A stretch of DNA of 64,000 nucleotides from Hydrogenophaga sp. IBVHS1. GTDB lineage: Bacteria > Pseudomonadota > Gammaproteobacteria > Burkholderiales > Burkholderiaceae_C. The stretch is from positions 1 through 64,000 of the forward strand of contig NZ_NFUU01000001.1 in the NCBI RefSeq assembly GCF_002127265.1, given 5' to 3'. Within the stretch, counting starts at the first letter, position 1. Each line of letters begins with the position of its first letter. The notes under the pieces are model-generated. The model had not been told where the DNA came from. It searched no databases and saw only the letters and a program-made list of their open reading frames with translations. The translations under genes and the position numbers were made by a program. Below are positions 42,366 to 51,143 of the stretch, in pieces.

Positions 42366-43184
42366 TCAGCGCGCTGGCATGCGCTGCCGCAGCTCGACGC
42401 AGTGGTCGCGCGGCGGCAGTGCGGGTGTGCGCCATACCGCATCGGCGGGCTGACCGCTGAACTTCGCTTCGCCGGCCTGGGCCATCAACACCTGGTGCTT
42501 GAGATCGGAAGGCAGGTACAGCGGTACCCCCAGGTCGCGCCGCACGTGGCCATTGCCTGCCACCAGCACCACGGTCTTGCCTGGCCCGGCCCGCTGCACC
42601 GCGCTCTCCAGTGTCTGCGCCATGGCGCGGTCTCGCGCGAGCTGGATTCGCGCCATCGGGGCGATCTGGCTTTCGGGCAACAAACCGCAGTGGCCGTCGC
42701 GAATCGCTTCGCGCTGCTGACGCACCGCCTCTGCACCAATCAGGCCATCGAGCGCCGCCTCACCCATGGCTTCGCGCATCCGGCTGCGCGGCAGGTTGCC
42801 GCCCACCACCGGCGCACCGGAGCGCACCGCGGCCATCACCACCGGCCCATAGGCGGCCCAGGGCCAGCCGCCGTCGGGTGTCCAGTTCAGGGCCTCACGC
42901 ACCATTTCTTCACTGGCATCGTTTGGCAGGCCAGCGGTGCCGCGACCTTGCTCGGCCATCTCCATCACCACACCGCCGAGCCGGCCGCGCGCGGCGAGCG
43001 CCAGCACCACATCGCGCTGCAGCGCCTGGTGTTCCATGGCATCGTGCTGTTCGCCGATCAGCAGGGCCTGCGTGGGCAACACCCGGTCGAGCAGAGCGGG
43101 CACGGACCCGGGTGAAGGGTTGGTTGCGCAGGCGCACAGGAGTGAGGCGGTGAGTGCGATGAGGACAGCGGCTCGACAGGTCAT
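42366..43184 (-). CDS. ChaN family heme-binding-like lipoprotein
   Basis: A 272-aa lipoprotein (lipobox LCAC, Cys ~18-20) of the ChaN/DUF399 family (erythromycin-esterase-like fold). Conserved segments: LLIGEQHDAMEHQ near residue 45, VVMEMAEQ, GNLPRSRM, and CGLLPESQIAPMARIQLARDRAMA, plus a VLVAGNGHVRRDLGVP strand. ChaN proteins bind heme at the outer membrane and have been linked to iron uptake. It is divergent from the AbrB-family gene. Confidence 0.85.
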   Translation of the reverse strand: MTCRAAVLIALTASLLCACATNPSPGSVPALLDRVLPTQALLIGEQHDAMEHQALQRDVVLALAARGRLGGVVMEMAEQGRGTAGLPNDASEEMVREALNWTPDGGWPWAAYGPVVMAAVRSGAPVVGGNLPRSRMREAMGEAALDGLIGAEAVRQQREAIRDGHCGLLPESQIAPMARIQLARDRAMAQTLESAVQRAGPGKTVVLVAGNGHVRRDLGVPLYLPSDLKHQVLMAQAGEAKFSGQPADAVWRTPALPPRDHCVELRQRMPAR

Positions 43185-43205
43185 GCGTGGATACTACGGG
43201 CTCTA

Positions 43206-44327
43206 TTGCCCCTTTGCGGTGCCACCCCCGCTTGTTCCTGCGTGCTCCTCCCGTCTGCTTTTGGCCCGAGTTCGTGGCCGCGCGTTCTGCTGACCCTACT
43301 GCTTGCTCTGGCCGCCGCTTTGCTGTGCCGCTGGCTGAACACGCCCATCCCCTGGATGATCGGCCCGCTGGTGGCGACTTCGCTGGTGTCCATGCTGGGC
43401 GCGCGCACCGAGAGCTGGACGCCGCTGCGCAATGCGGGCCAGTGGGTGATTGGCGCGGCACTGGGCCTTTACTTCACCCCCGAGGTGGGCGCACTGGTGG
43501 CCAGCCTGTGGTGGGCCATTGCGCTGGGCATTGTGTGGGCGCTTCTGCTGGGCCTGGGGTTTGGCGCCTGCCTTGCCCGTTGGCACGCCGGCCACCTCGC
43601 CTCACTCTCCCCCGCCCAGTTGCGCAGCACCACCTATTTCGCGGGCGCCATCGGCGGCGCCTCCGAGATGACGCTCATCGCCGAACGCCAGGGCGCCAGA
43701 ACCGACCTGGTGGCTGCGTCGCACAGCCTGCGCGTGCTGATGGTGACATTGACCATTCCCTTCGCCATGCAGTTCTGGGGCTTGAGCGGGCTGGACACCC
43801 TGCCCCCGAGCATCCGCGAAGTGCAACCGCCGGGCCTTCTGGGCCTGGCGGCGTTGACGCTGGCAGGCGCGTTGCTGATGCAACGCCTCGGCCGCGCCAA
43901 TCCCTGGTTCATGGGCGCGCTGGTGACTGCGATGGCGGTCACGCTGTGCGGCTTCACGCTGTCGGCGATCCCCCAAAGCTGGTCCAACGCGGCCCAACTG
44001 GTGATTGGCGTGAGCCTGGGTGTGCGTTTCACGCCCGCTTTCGTGCACACCGCGCCCCGCTGGCTCGCCACGGTGGCCTTTGCCACCCTCGCCATGATGC
44101 TGATGTGCGCCGGTTTCGCTTGGGTGCTGGCGGCGCTCACCGGCCTGCACCCCGCCACCCTGGTGCTGGGCACGGCACCTGGCGGAATCGCCGAGATGGC
44201 CATCACCGCCAAAGTGCTGCAACTCGGGGTGCCGGTGGTCACCGCGTTCCAGGTGTGTCGCCTCGTGGCCGTGCTCATGCTGGCCGAACCGGTGTACCGG
44301 CTGTGGGTGGCCAAGCGTCCGGCATGA
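43206..44327 (+). CDS. AbrB-family membrane protein (duplicated AbrB_dup)
   Basis: Up to 373 aa with about ten transmembrane helices in two homologous halves, each with the signature (I/F)PWM-(I/M)GPL/AL ... ASEMT/AEMAI: NTPIPWMIGPLVATSL / AGAIGGASEMTLIAERQG and ANPWFMGALVTAMAVT / APGGIAEMAITAKVLQ. This is the AbrB (Pseudomonas amide-repressor-type) permease-like family, whose activity is not settled. The start is uncertain: TTG at 43206 or GTG at 43242; neither has a strong Shine-Dalgarno. Confidence 0.82.
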   Translation: MPLCGATPACSCVLLPSAFGPSSWPRVLLTLLLALAAALLCRWLNTPIPWMIGPLVATSLVSMLGARTESWTPLRNAGQWVIGAALGLYFTPEVGALVASLWWAIALGIVWALLLGLGFGACLARWHAGHLASLSPAQLRSTTYFAGAIGGASEMTLIAERQGARTDLVAASHSLRVLMVTLTIPFAMQFWGLSGLDTLPPSIREVQPPGLLGLAALTLAGALLMQRLGRANPWFMGALVTAMAVTLCGFTLSAIPQSWSNAAQLVIGVSLGVRFTPAFVHTAPRWLATVAFATLAMMLMCAGFAWVLAALTGLHPATLVLGTAPGGIAEMAITAKVLQLGVPVVTAFQVCRLVAVLMLAEPVYRLWVAKRPA

Positions 44328-44345
44328 GCCCCGGCTGGGCGCGAT

Positions 44346-45503
44346 TCAGTGGCGGAACTTGCCGTCGCGCGCCACGAGGGCCAGGTCCACCAACGTCATC
44401 CCGGTGTGTTCCCCTTCGCGGTAGCGAATGCGAACGCCTTCAATGTCCAGGTCGGCGTTGCGCAGGCCCGCCACGAAAGTCTCACGCGTGGGGGTGGGAC
44501 CGGCGCGGCGCAGGGCCTCGACCAGAGCCCGTCCAGTGAGGTAGCCCTCCAGGCTACCGTAAGAAAAAGGCTGGCTGGGCTTGAGGCGGGCATAAGCCTC
44601 TTGGTAGGCGCGCGTGATGCCGCTTTTTCGCTCCCAGGGGTTGGGCATCACTTGCGCAAAAATCATGCCCCGGCCCAGTTCGCCCAGGTGGTTGGCCAAC
44701 TGGGTCGACCCTGAATTCACGCCGTAGAAGTTGGTCTTGATGCCCAGCGCATGGACCTGGCGGATCAGTTTTTCATACACGCCGATGCCGCCGTGGTTGA
44801 ACACCATCTGTACTTTCTGGCTTTGAACGCGACGCGCCAGTGCATCAATTCCGGCTGCATCGATGTCGGCCCTGAAAGAGAGGTCGGCCGCCAGGTCCAT
44901 GTCGAGTTCCTTGGCAATTCGCTGCACATTCGCCAGATGTTGCAAGCCGGTGGGCGAATCGGAGCGCAGGAACGCCACACGCCGCATGCCCACGCTGCGC
45001 GCCTGGCTTATCAAGGCGCGAAATTCAGCCTGGTGTTCTGCGCGCACTGGAAATACGAGGGGCTGGTGCGGCAGGCGCAGGCTGGGCGAACCCGCCATGG
45101 GGCCGAACAGCGGCACCTTGCTGTCGACCGCGACTTTCATGACCGCTGAGGAAGGTCCACCCTCAATCGGGCCGAACAGGATGAACACCTTCTCTTGCGC
45201 GATGAGTCGCCGCGCGTTGTCCTCCGCCTGGGCCGCCTTGTTGTCGTCGTCCAGCACGACCAGGGCAATCTGGCGACCCGCCACGCCACCCGAGCGATTG
45301 ACCTGTTCAAGCGCGGCCTGCACGCCTTCGATCACGGCCACCCCGTAGTCGTTGGCGCCTCCCTGCAAAGTCAGTGTCTGACCGATGAGCAGCCGCTGAG
45401 GCGACACACCGTCTTCGGCGGAGGCGCTGATGGCCAGGGAGATGGCGAGAGCCCCCAGCCACGGCCGGAGCCACCGTCTTCCCGTGCCATTTTTTTTTCG
45501 CAT
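44346..45503 (-). CDS. Orphan branched-chain-amino-acid-type ABC substrate-binding protein
   Basis: A 385-aa periplasmic binding protein of the LivJ/LivK (Peripla_BP_6) fold. The signal peptide ends near ASAEDG (residue ~30). Mature motifs: LLIGQTLTLQGGANDYGVAVIEGVQAALEQVNRSGGVAGR and FGPIEGGPSSAVM. GGAGG lies four to five bases before the ATG at 45503. Codons 2-5 contain nine A's in a row (MRKKN), a run that may slip. No permease or ATPase gene is nearby, so it may serve another system or act as a sensor partner. The ligand is unknown. Confidence 0.87.
   Translation of the reverse strand: MRKKNGTGRRWLRPWLGALAISLAISASAEDGVSPQRLLIGQTLTLQGGANDYGVAVIEGVQAALEQVNRSGGVAGRQIALVVLDDDNKAAQAEDNARRLIAQEKVFILFGPIEGGPSSAVMKVAVDSKVPLFGPMAGSPSLRLPHQPLVFPVRAEHQAEFRALISQARSVGMRRVAFLRSDSPTGLQHLANVQRIAKELDMDLAADLSFRADIDAAGIDALARRVQSQKVQMVFNHGGIGVYEKLIRQVHALGIKTNFYGVNSGSTQLANHLGELGRGMIFAQVMPNPWERKSGITRAYQEAYARLKPSQPFSYGSLEGYLTGRALVEALRRAGPTPTRETFVAGLRNADLDIEGVRIRYREGEHTGMTLVDLALVARDGKFRH
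45490..45498 (-). repeat. A9 homopolymer in codons 2-5 of the binding-protein gene
   Basis: A run of nine A (T on the plus strand) directly after the start codon of the substrate-binding protein. Homopolymers this long are rare in this GC-rich window and can cause replication or transcription slippage that would shift the frame within the first five codons. Confidence 0.8.
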
Positions 45504-45570
45504 GCGTCCTCCATTGCTGGTTGGCGCAAATTTTGCCGGGCCCACCTTGAGCCAGGCTGACAGGAATGGC

Positions 45571-45612
45571 TCCCGAAAAAAAGAAAGCCGCCGCGCATGG
45601 CGCGACGGCTTT
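45571..45612 (-). terminator. Intrinsic terminator of the DUF3567 gene
   Basis: On the minus strand, AAAGCCGtCGCGC-CAT-GCGCGgCGGCTTT forms a 12-bp stem with one mismatch (45584-45612), followed by TTCTTTTTTTC. It starts 33 bases after the stop of the DUF3567 gene and lies before the binding-protein gene, separating the two units. Confidence 0.85.
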
Positions 45613-45645
45613 CTGCCGATCAGAAAGTTCGTGAGCGAAATCGCC

Positions 45646-45930
45646 TCAGTGCATCACGACCGGCATTTGCGCCAATGTGGCGTAGCCCTCGAGCGTGTCT
45701 TCCACTTCCTCTTGTGAGGGGGTGCTGTTCTGCCAGGCGGTGATCTGGATCTGGAACATCTCGGCCCAGGAGCCGTCGAGGTAGACCTCCTTGCCCGAGC
45801 GCTTGTCCACGATCTCGAAACCGTGGCGCGGAATCTGCGGGCCATCGGCCACTTCGTTTTCACCCTCTGCGGTGGCGTTGGCGAGAATGTGGACCACAGC
45901 GAAGGCATCCGAGTCGTAAAGCATGTGCAT
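45646..45930 (-). CDS. DUF3567 domain-containing protein
   Basis: A 94-aa acidic cytoplasmic protein beginning MHMLYDSDAFAVVHILAN, a conserved start of the Burkholderiales DUF3567 family. Other features are RHGFEIVDKRSGKEVYLDG and ETWLE-like C-terminal pattern around QEEVEDTLEGYA. AAGGA lies eight bases before the ATG. It is a monocistronic unit with its own terminator and a 150-bp upstream region. The function is unknown. Confidence 0.88.
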   Translation of the reverse strand: MHMLYDSDAFAVVHILANATAEGENEVADGPQIPRHGFEIVDKRSGKEVYLDGSWAEMFQIQITAWQNSTPSQEEVEDTLEGYATLAQMPVVMH

Positions 45931-46080
45931 GACTGAAATTCCTTGAAATGAAAAACCTGCGTTCCAGATGTCCTTATATCGGCAAAAAACGTCCTGGCAT
46001 GTAGGTCTGAGGCTCTTTACATGGCAACGTTCATGCCAACTTCAAGTTATGTGTCCTTTTAAGCACATTTTTTCTGCGCA

Positions 46081-47280
46081 TCATGGCTTCTGGCTGAGCT
46101 GCTGATCCGCCATGTCGCCGTTGGCCTGCGTCACCTTCAGGCGCACCGGGAGGTGGTTCAGATCGGGAGCGAGCCACATTTCTACCGTGCTGTCGAATTC
46201 CTTGCGGGGCTGGCGCACCAGATGGCGCACGCGCAGCTCACCTGCGGGCAAGACCAGCGTGCTTTCTTCGCCCACCTTGAAGCGCCAGATCTCTGCGTCG
46301 CCCGTGCCTGCCACCTGCATGTCGATGATGTCTCCGCTCGCATAGGCCTGCGGGCGGGCCTGCAGCAGGCCTGCGATCTGCAGGAACAAGCTCAGCCGGT
46401 CCTGGGCACCGGGCAACAACTCGGCCTCGGGCGTGTTGGCACTGAAGCGAATGCGGTTCTGTTCTCGCTCGAAATGCGCCGCACGTTCGCTGCGGCCCTT
46501 GTCGGCAAAACGCTCGGGCATCAGGCCTGCCGGCCCGACCCCGCCGGTGCTGGTTTGCACACGGCTGCCGAGCAATGGCATGCGCATTTCCATGCGGGCG
46601 CTGTAGCGCTCGCCACCGAGTTCCCAGTCGAGCGTGCCGGTGGCGTTGTAGTTGAAGCCCTTGATCTGCCCGGCGACCACGTAGTGCAGACGGGTGCTCG
46701 CTGGAGGCTGGGCGGGGGGCAACGGCTTGCCGGCGGGTGCCTTTGCGGGCTGCACGGGCTCGACGGGCTCGGGCAAGGCCGGGCTGGGTTCGACGGCCGC
46801 CGCCTGCGCAAGTACGGTGCTGGGCTCGGTGCTGGGTGCCACTGCTACGGCTTCCTCCATGGGCGGCGACGCGGTCTCTGGCTCTGCTGCGGGCGTGGGA
46901 GCAGGCGCAGGCAAAGGCGCCTTCACGCGGGGCGCAAGGGGCTTGGCAGCAGCCACCGGCACAGACGCCTTGGCCGGCGGTGGCGAAACCACCTGCTGCC
47001 GAGATATGAGGCCGGGCGCGGCGGCCGTCTCGCGCACGATCCAGCGCACCTGACTCATGCGCACCGGCGAGCTACTGCCCTCTTCCCCGGACACATCGGG
47101 CATTTCGCGGGCTGCATTTACCGACGGTGTTTCGGCGCCTGGCGTGAAGGCGCTGGACGCCGTGAATCCCGGCAGCGCACCCGTCAGCAGCCACAAATGC
47201 AGCGCCAGCACACACAGACCGATCCACAGCAGGGCGGGCCAGCGTGGCGCGGTTTTGGAGCTGGTTTGAGCTTGGGGCAC
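46081..47280 (-). CDS. DUF3108 family protein with Pro/Ala-rich linker
   Basis: A 399-aa envelope protein. One N-terminal transmembrane/signal anchor (~14-38, LLWIGLCVLALHLWLLTG), then a ~140-residue Pro/Ala/Glu-rich linker (about 60-200), then a DUF3108 beta-rich domain (~205-395: YNATGTLDWELGGERYSARMEMRMPLLG ... VEMWLAPDLNHLPVRLKVTQANGD). The start is GTG at 47280, one base after the TGA of the IclR gene, so translation is probably coupled. The function is unknown; the architecture resembles a cell-envelope spanning protein. Confidence 0.8.
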   Translation of the reverse strand: MPQAQTSSKTAPRWPALLWIGLCVLALHLWLLTGALPGFTASSAFTPGAETPSVNAAREMPDVSGEEGSSSPVRMSQVRWIVRETAAAPGLISRQQVVSPPPAKASVPVAAAKPLAPRVKAPLPAPAPTPAAEPETASPPMEEAVAVAPSTEPSTVLAQAAAVEPSPALPEPVEPVQPAKAPAGKPLPPAQPPASTRLHYVVAGQIKGFNYNATGTLDWELGGERYSARMEMRMPLLGSRVQTSTGGVGPAGLMPERFADKGRSERAAHFEREQNRIRFSANTPEAELLPGAQDRLSLFLQIAGLLQARPQAYASGDIIDMQVAGTGDAEIWRFKVGEESTLVLPAGELRVRHLVRQPRKEFDSTVEMWLAPDLNHLPVRLKVTQANGDMADQQLSQKP

Positions 47281-47281
47281 G

Positions 47282-48139
47282 TCAGGTATGGCCCAGGTCG
47301 GCGCTGAGCTGGCGGGCGCAGCGCAAAAGGGCGGTGGCGGGCGGGCCTTCCCACTCGGTGTCCAGCGTGGCTACCGAACCGAGCACCACCAGGCCCAGCG
47401 CCAGGCGGCCCTGGGCGTCGAAAACCGGGGCGCAAAAGCCCCCCACACCGGGCAGCAGGCTGTGCACCACGCGGGCCAGGCCACGGCGGCGCGTTTCCTC
47501 AAATACTGCCTGTACCTCGGCCGCATTGCGGGGCACGTCCACCAGAGGCAGCCCACTGCGGGGCAAGTTCTTCAGTTGGACAAGTTCTGCTGCCACCATG
47601 GGCTCGATGCGCTCCTTGTCACGCCCCTGATCTCCCATGAAAGCAGCAAAACAGCGCCCTGTGGCCGAAGTGAGCAGTGGCATCACATCACCCAGACGCA
47701 GTGTCACCGGCACCGATTGAGGGGCTTCCACCCAGTGCACCATGGTGGGGCCCTGGTTGCCCCACACAGCGATGGCCAGCGTGTGGCCGGTCTCGTTGAG
47801 CAGGCCGTCGATGCGTTCGCGGGCCAGTCTCACGGCGTCGATGCGGGCGAGGCTGGCCAGCCCCAGGCGCAACGCCGCAGGGCCGAGGTCGTACCGGGTA
47901 CTCAGCGGGTCCTGAATCACCAGGCCCATGCGCTGAAAACTCACCAGATAGCGGTGCGCCTTGGCCGCGCTCATGCCGGCGGCGGCGGCCAGGTCGCGCA
48001 GCATCAGAGCGCCCGGAGCCTCGGAAAGCGCGTTCAGCAGTTCAAAACCCACCTCCACCGACTGGATGCCGGCGCGCAAGGGCTCGGCTTCGTTCAGCAG
48101 AAGGTCGGAAACCAGGGGAGTGGTTGTGTCAGCGGGCAT
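47282..48139 (-). CDS. IclR family transcriptional regulator
   Basis: A 285-aa regulator. The winged HTH is at residues ~20-80 (SVEVGFELLNALSEAPGALMLRDLAAAAGMSAAKAHRYLVSFQRMGLV), followed by the IclR effector domain (~95-270: RSGLPLVDVPRNAAEVQAVF; VHSLLPGVGGFCAPVFDAQGRLALGLVVLGS). ATG at 48139 is preferred to GTG at 48154. It is divergent from the fumarylacetoacetase-family gene, with an inverted repeat between them, the usual layout for a regulator and its target. The DUF3108 gene follows directly. Confidence 0.9.
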   Translation of the reverse strand: MPADTTTPLVSDLLLNEAEPLRAGIQSVEVGFELLNALSEAPGALMLRDLAAAAGMSAAKAHRYLVSFQRMGLVIQDPLSTRYDLGPAALRLGLASLARIDAVRLARERIDGLLNETGHTLAIAVWGNQGPTMVHWVEAPQSVPVTLRLGDVMPLLTSATGRCFAAFMGDQGRDKERIEPMVAAELVQLKNLPRSGLPLVDVPRNAAEVQAVFEETRRRGLARVVHSLLPGVGGFCAPVFDAQGRLALGLVVLGSVATLDTEWEGPPATALLRCARQLSADLGHT

Positions 48140-48207
48140 GGTCAGATGGAGCACAGGGGTTGGACGACAGGTCGGTCATCAGGTTCCGATGCTCTAGAAT
48201 CCGACCT

Positions 48208-48241
48208 TTACGAATAGGTTAACTGATTTCACTATCCGTAA
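48208..48241. promoter_or_regulatory. Candidate IclR operator (inverted repeat)
   Basis: TTACGAAT (48208-48215) and ATCCGTAA (48234-48241) are inverted repeats with one mismatch and an 18-base AT-rich spacer containing GGTTAACTGATTTC. They lie between the divergent IclR and FAH genes, in the AT-richest part of the spacer. A natural binding site for the adjacent regulator. Confidence 0.55.
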
Positions 48242-48316
48242 CGACTGGGTGTGCAGCGCCCGGGCATCGAGGGGCAGAATCGTCCCGTTCAACCAATCCG
48301 GCAGAAGGAGACAGGC

Positions 48317-49327
48317 ATGAAACTCGCCACTTACAAAGATGGCTCGCGAGATGGACAACTGGTGGTGGTGTCCCGCGACCTGAGCACGGCGCATTATGCG
48401 ACCGGCATCGCGCAAAAGATGCAGCAGGTGCTGGATGACTGGAACTTCATCAGCCCGCAATTGCACGACCTTTACGTCACGCTCAACCAGGGCAAGGCGC
48501 GGCATGCGTTTCCCTTTGATCCGGCGCAATGCATGGCGCCGTTGCCGCGCGCCTACCAGTGGGCCGATGGTTCGGCCTACATCAACCATGTGGAGCTGGT
48601 GCGCGCTGCGCGCAGCAGCGACGTGCCCGACTCTTTCTACACCGATCCACTCATGTACCAGGGTGGCAGCGACGACTTCATCGGACCGTGCGACGACGTG
48701 GTGGTGCCCAGCGAAGACTTTGGCATCGACTTCGAGGCCGAGATTGCCGTGGTGACCGGGGACGTGCCGATGAGCGCCTCGCCCGAGCAGGCGCTGGACG
48801 GCATCCGCCTGCTGATGCTGGCCAACGACGTCTCGCTGCGCAACCTGATCCCGGCCGAACTGGCCAAGGGGTTTGGCTTCTTCCAGAGCAAGCCGGCCAC
48901 CGCGTTCAGCCCGGTGGCGGTCACGCCCGATGAACTCGGCGACGCCTGGCAGGGAGGCCGCGTGCACCTCACCCTGAACTCCACCTGGAACGGTCGCAAG
49001 GTCGGCATGTGCGAAGCCGGCCCCGAGATGACATTTCACTTTGGGCAGCTGATTGCCCACATCGGCAAGACGCGCAATGTGCGCGCCGGCTCCATCGTGG
49101 GCAGCGGCACCGTGAGCAACAAAGGCGTGGAAGTCAACGGCCGCAAGGAATGGCCCAAGGGCTACAGCTGCATTGCCGAAAAGCGCGCGATCGAAACCAT
49201 CCTCGATGGCAAGCCTTCCACCGAGTTCATGAAGTTCGGCGACACGATTCGCATCGAGATGAAGGGCAAGGACGGTCAGTCGATCTTCGGCGCGATTGAA
49301 CAGAAGATCGCTGCTCAGGCCGCGTAA
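48317..49327 (+). CDS. Fumarylacetoacetate hydrolase (FAH) family protein
   Basis: A 336-aa enzyme of the FAH superfamily. The metal-binding Glu/Asp residues are in FGIDFEAEIAVVTGDVP (~140-156). LLMLANDVSLRN and GSGTVSNKG also match the family. Members cleave C-C bonds in aromatic or sugar-acid catabolism; the substrate is not certain, though the length and N-terminal domain resemble FahA-like enzymes. AAGGAG lies six bases before the ATG. It is a probable IclR target. Its last 13 bp overlap the convergent VOC gene. Confidence 0.9.
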   Translation: MKLATYKDGSRDGQLVVVSRDLSTAHYATGIAQKMQQVLDDWNFISPQLHDLYVTLNQGKARHAFPFDPAQCMAPLPRAYQWADGSAYINHVELVRAARSSDVPDSFYTDPLMYQGGSDDFIGPCDDVVVPSEDFGIDFEAEIAVVTGDVPMSASPEQALDGIRLLMLANDVSLRNLIPAELAKGFGFFQSKPATAFSPVAVTPDELGDAWQGGRVHLTLNSTWNGRKVGMCEAGPEMTFHFGQLIAHIGKTRNVRAGSIVGSGTVSNKGVEVNGRKEWPKGYSCIAEKRAIETILDGKPSTEFMKFGDTIRIEMKGKDGQSIFGAIEQKIAAQAA

Positions 49328-49755
49328 ACCTGCTCCAGCGAAGCGAATCCTTTCACCTCGATCGGGTTGCCGAAAGGGTCGCAGAAGAACATCGTCCACT
49401 GCTCGCCTGGCTGGCCTTCGAAGCGCGCCTGTGGCGGCAGGATGAAGGCCACGCCCGCTGCCTGCAGCCTCGCTGCGAGCGCCTTCCATTCCGGCAGCAA
49501 GAGCACCAGCCCGAAGTGCGGCATGGGCACGAGGTGCTCGCCCACATGGCCGGTGCGCGCCGTGCTGAAAGGCTCACCCAGGTGCAGTGAGATCTGGTGG
49601 CTGAAAAAATCGAAGTCCACCCAGGTGGAGGTGCTGCGGCCTTCGGCGCAGCCGAGCACGCCACCGTAGAAGCGGCGCGCCTCCTCCAGATCGGTCACGT
49701 TGAACGCGAAGTGGAACAGGCTTCGGGTGGAGAGGGTGGAGCTCTGGGTCGTCAT
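49315..49755 (-). CDS. VOC (glyoxalase/bleomycin-resistance) family protein
   Basis: A 146-aa vicinal-oxygen-chelate protein with two beta-alpha-beta-beta-beta modules. Likely metal ligands: His in LFHFAFNVTDLEEARRFYGGVLG, His in SHQISLHLGEP, and Glu in GNPIEVKGF near the C-terminus. ATG at 49755 is preferred to GTG-like starts upstream. The 3' end overlaps the FAH gene. The substrate is unknown; it may be a dioxygenase or isomerase. Confidence 0.85.
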   Translation of the reverse strand: MTTQSSTLSTRSLFHFAFNVTDLEEARRFYGGVLGCAEGRSTSTWVDFDFFSHQISLHLGEPFSTARTGHVGEHLVPMPHFGLVLLLPEWKALAARLQAAGVAFILPPQARFEGQPGEQWTMFFCDPFGNPIEVKGFASLEQVYAA

Positions 49756-49785
49756 GGCGCAGAGCATACCGACCGCGCCGATGTT

Positions 49786-50157
49786 TCAGCCTTTTTCCAG
49801 ATCCTTTTCCTGGGCGGTCTGGCAATCCACGCAGCGCATGGCGGTGGGGTTGGCATGCAGCCGTGCGGTCGGGATGGACACGCCGCATTCCACACACAAG
49901 CCGTAGCTGCCATCGGCGATGCGTTGCAAGGCGGCGTCGATGGCGACCAGATCGGCCGACTCGCGTTCTTCCAGCGCAAACGCCACATCCCGTTGTGCAT
50001 CCGCGCTGGCCTGGTCGTCGCTGGCAGCGCCCAAGGCATCGGCCGCGCTTTCTGCGCGGCTCACCGCACCGCCGCGCTGGCTCCGCAGTTGTTCTACGGT
50101 CTGGCTGCGCAGGGCAACCAGCTGGGTCTTGAAGGTGTCGGACAAAGGGGTGTTCAT
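49786..50157 (-). CDS. DksA/TraR family zinc-finger protein
   Basis: A 123-aa DksA-like transcription factor. A coiled-coil (~15-75) is followed by a C4 zinc finger, CVECG ... CVDCQ (two CxxC pairs 17 residues apart). It is shorter than DksA and lacks a clear DxxDxA tip, so it may be a TraR/YbiI-like variant acting on RNA polymerase. AGGAG sits directly before a first ATG (50163) and six bases before the second (50157), which is therefore the better start. Confidence 0.85.
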   Translation of the reverse strand: MNTPLSDTFKTQLVALRSQTVEQLRSQRGGAVSRAESAADALGAASDDQASADAQRDVAFALEERESADLVAIDAALQRIADGSYGLCVECGVSIPTARLHANPTAMRCVDCQTAQEKDLEKG

Positions 50158-50290
50158 GTTCATCTCCTGATCGGGTTGCCTCATCGTGCGCTCTTGTGTC
50201 GGGCGCTGGCTTGACGCAGGTCAAGCACAATGGCCAGACGGTCATGCGGCATGACGCAGGCCCTCCCTCAACACCTCATCGGAGACCCGC

Positions 50291-51130
50291 ATGACCCCCG
50301 TCGACTACAGCCGCTACCAGACCCTTGCCATCACTCGACGCGGCCCCAGCGTGGGCGGCGTGCCGTCCGTGCTAGACATCCAGATGCGCGCCGATGGTCC
50401 CGGGGGCAACGGCAAGCTGCCCACCGCCGGCCACGAAGGCCACTGGGAGCTCAGCGAGATCTGGCGCGACGTGGGCCGCGACGACAGCGTGCGCTGTGCC
50501 GTGCTGCGAGGCAGTGGCATGGGCTTCTCGGGGGGCGGTGACCTCGCGCTGGTGCAGGACATGGCGTCCGATTTCGAGGTGCGCACGCGCGTGTGGAAAG
50601 AAGCGCGTGACCTGGTCTACAACGTGATCAACTGCGACAAGCCGATCGTGAGCGCGATGCACGGCCCGGCCGTGGGTGCGGGTCTGGTGGCCGGCCTGCT
50701 GGCCGACATTTCCATCGCGGCGAAATCCGCCAAGATCGTCGATGGTCACACGCGCCTGGGCGTGGCCGCTGGCGACCACGCGGCCATCGTCTGGCCGCTG
50801 CTGTGCGGGCTGGCCAAGGCCAAGTACTACCTCATGCTGTGCGATCCCATCAGCGGCGAAGAAGCCGAGCGCATCGGCCTGGTCTCCCTGGCGGTGGACG
50901 ACGCGGTCTTGCTGGAGAAGGCCTTTGAAGTGGCCGACCGGCTGGCCAGCGGAAGCCAGACCGCGATCCGCTGGACCAAGTACTCGCTCAACAACTGGCT
51001 GCGCCAGGCGGGCCCCGCGTTCGACACCTCGCTGGCGCTTGAATTCATGGGCTTTGCAGGCCCCGATGTGCGCGAAGGTGTGGCATCCTTGCGTGAGCGC
51101 CGTGCACCCCGCTACGGCGTGGACGATTGA
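50291..51130 (+). CDS. Enoyl-CoA hydratase/isomerase family protein
   Basis: A 279-aa crotonase-fold enzyme. The oxyanion-hole motifs are [16 protein letters not shown] (~73-88) and [22 protein letters not shown] (~117-138). The catalytic Glu positions of classical hydratases (Glu144/164) are not clearly conserved ([26 protein letters not shown]), so it may be a different crotonase. GGAG is six bases before the ATG. It precedes the PhaM-type gene by 13 bp, which suggests a link to acyl-CoA or PHA metabolism. Confidence 0.88.
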   Translation: MTPVDYSRYQTLAITRRGPSVGGVPSVLDIQMRADGPGGNGKLPTAGHEGHWELSEIWRDVGRDDSVRCAVLRGSGMGFSGGGDLALVQDMASDFEVRTRVWKEARDLVYNVINCDKPIVSAMHGPAVGAGLVAGLLADISIAAKSAKIVDGHTRLGVAAGDHAAIVWPLLCGLAKAKYYLMLCDPISGEEAERIGLVSLAVDDAVLLEKAFEVADRLASGSQTAIRWTKYSLNNWLRQAGPAFDTSLALEFMGFAGPDVREGVASLRERRAPRYGVDD

Positions 51131-51143
51131 CCAGGAGACTTCC

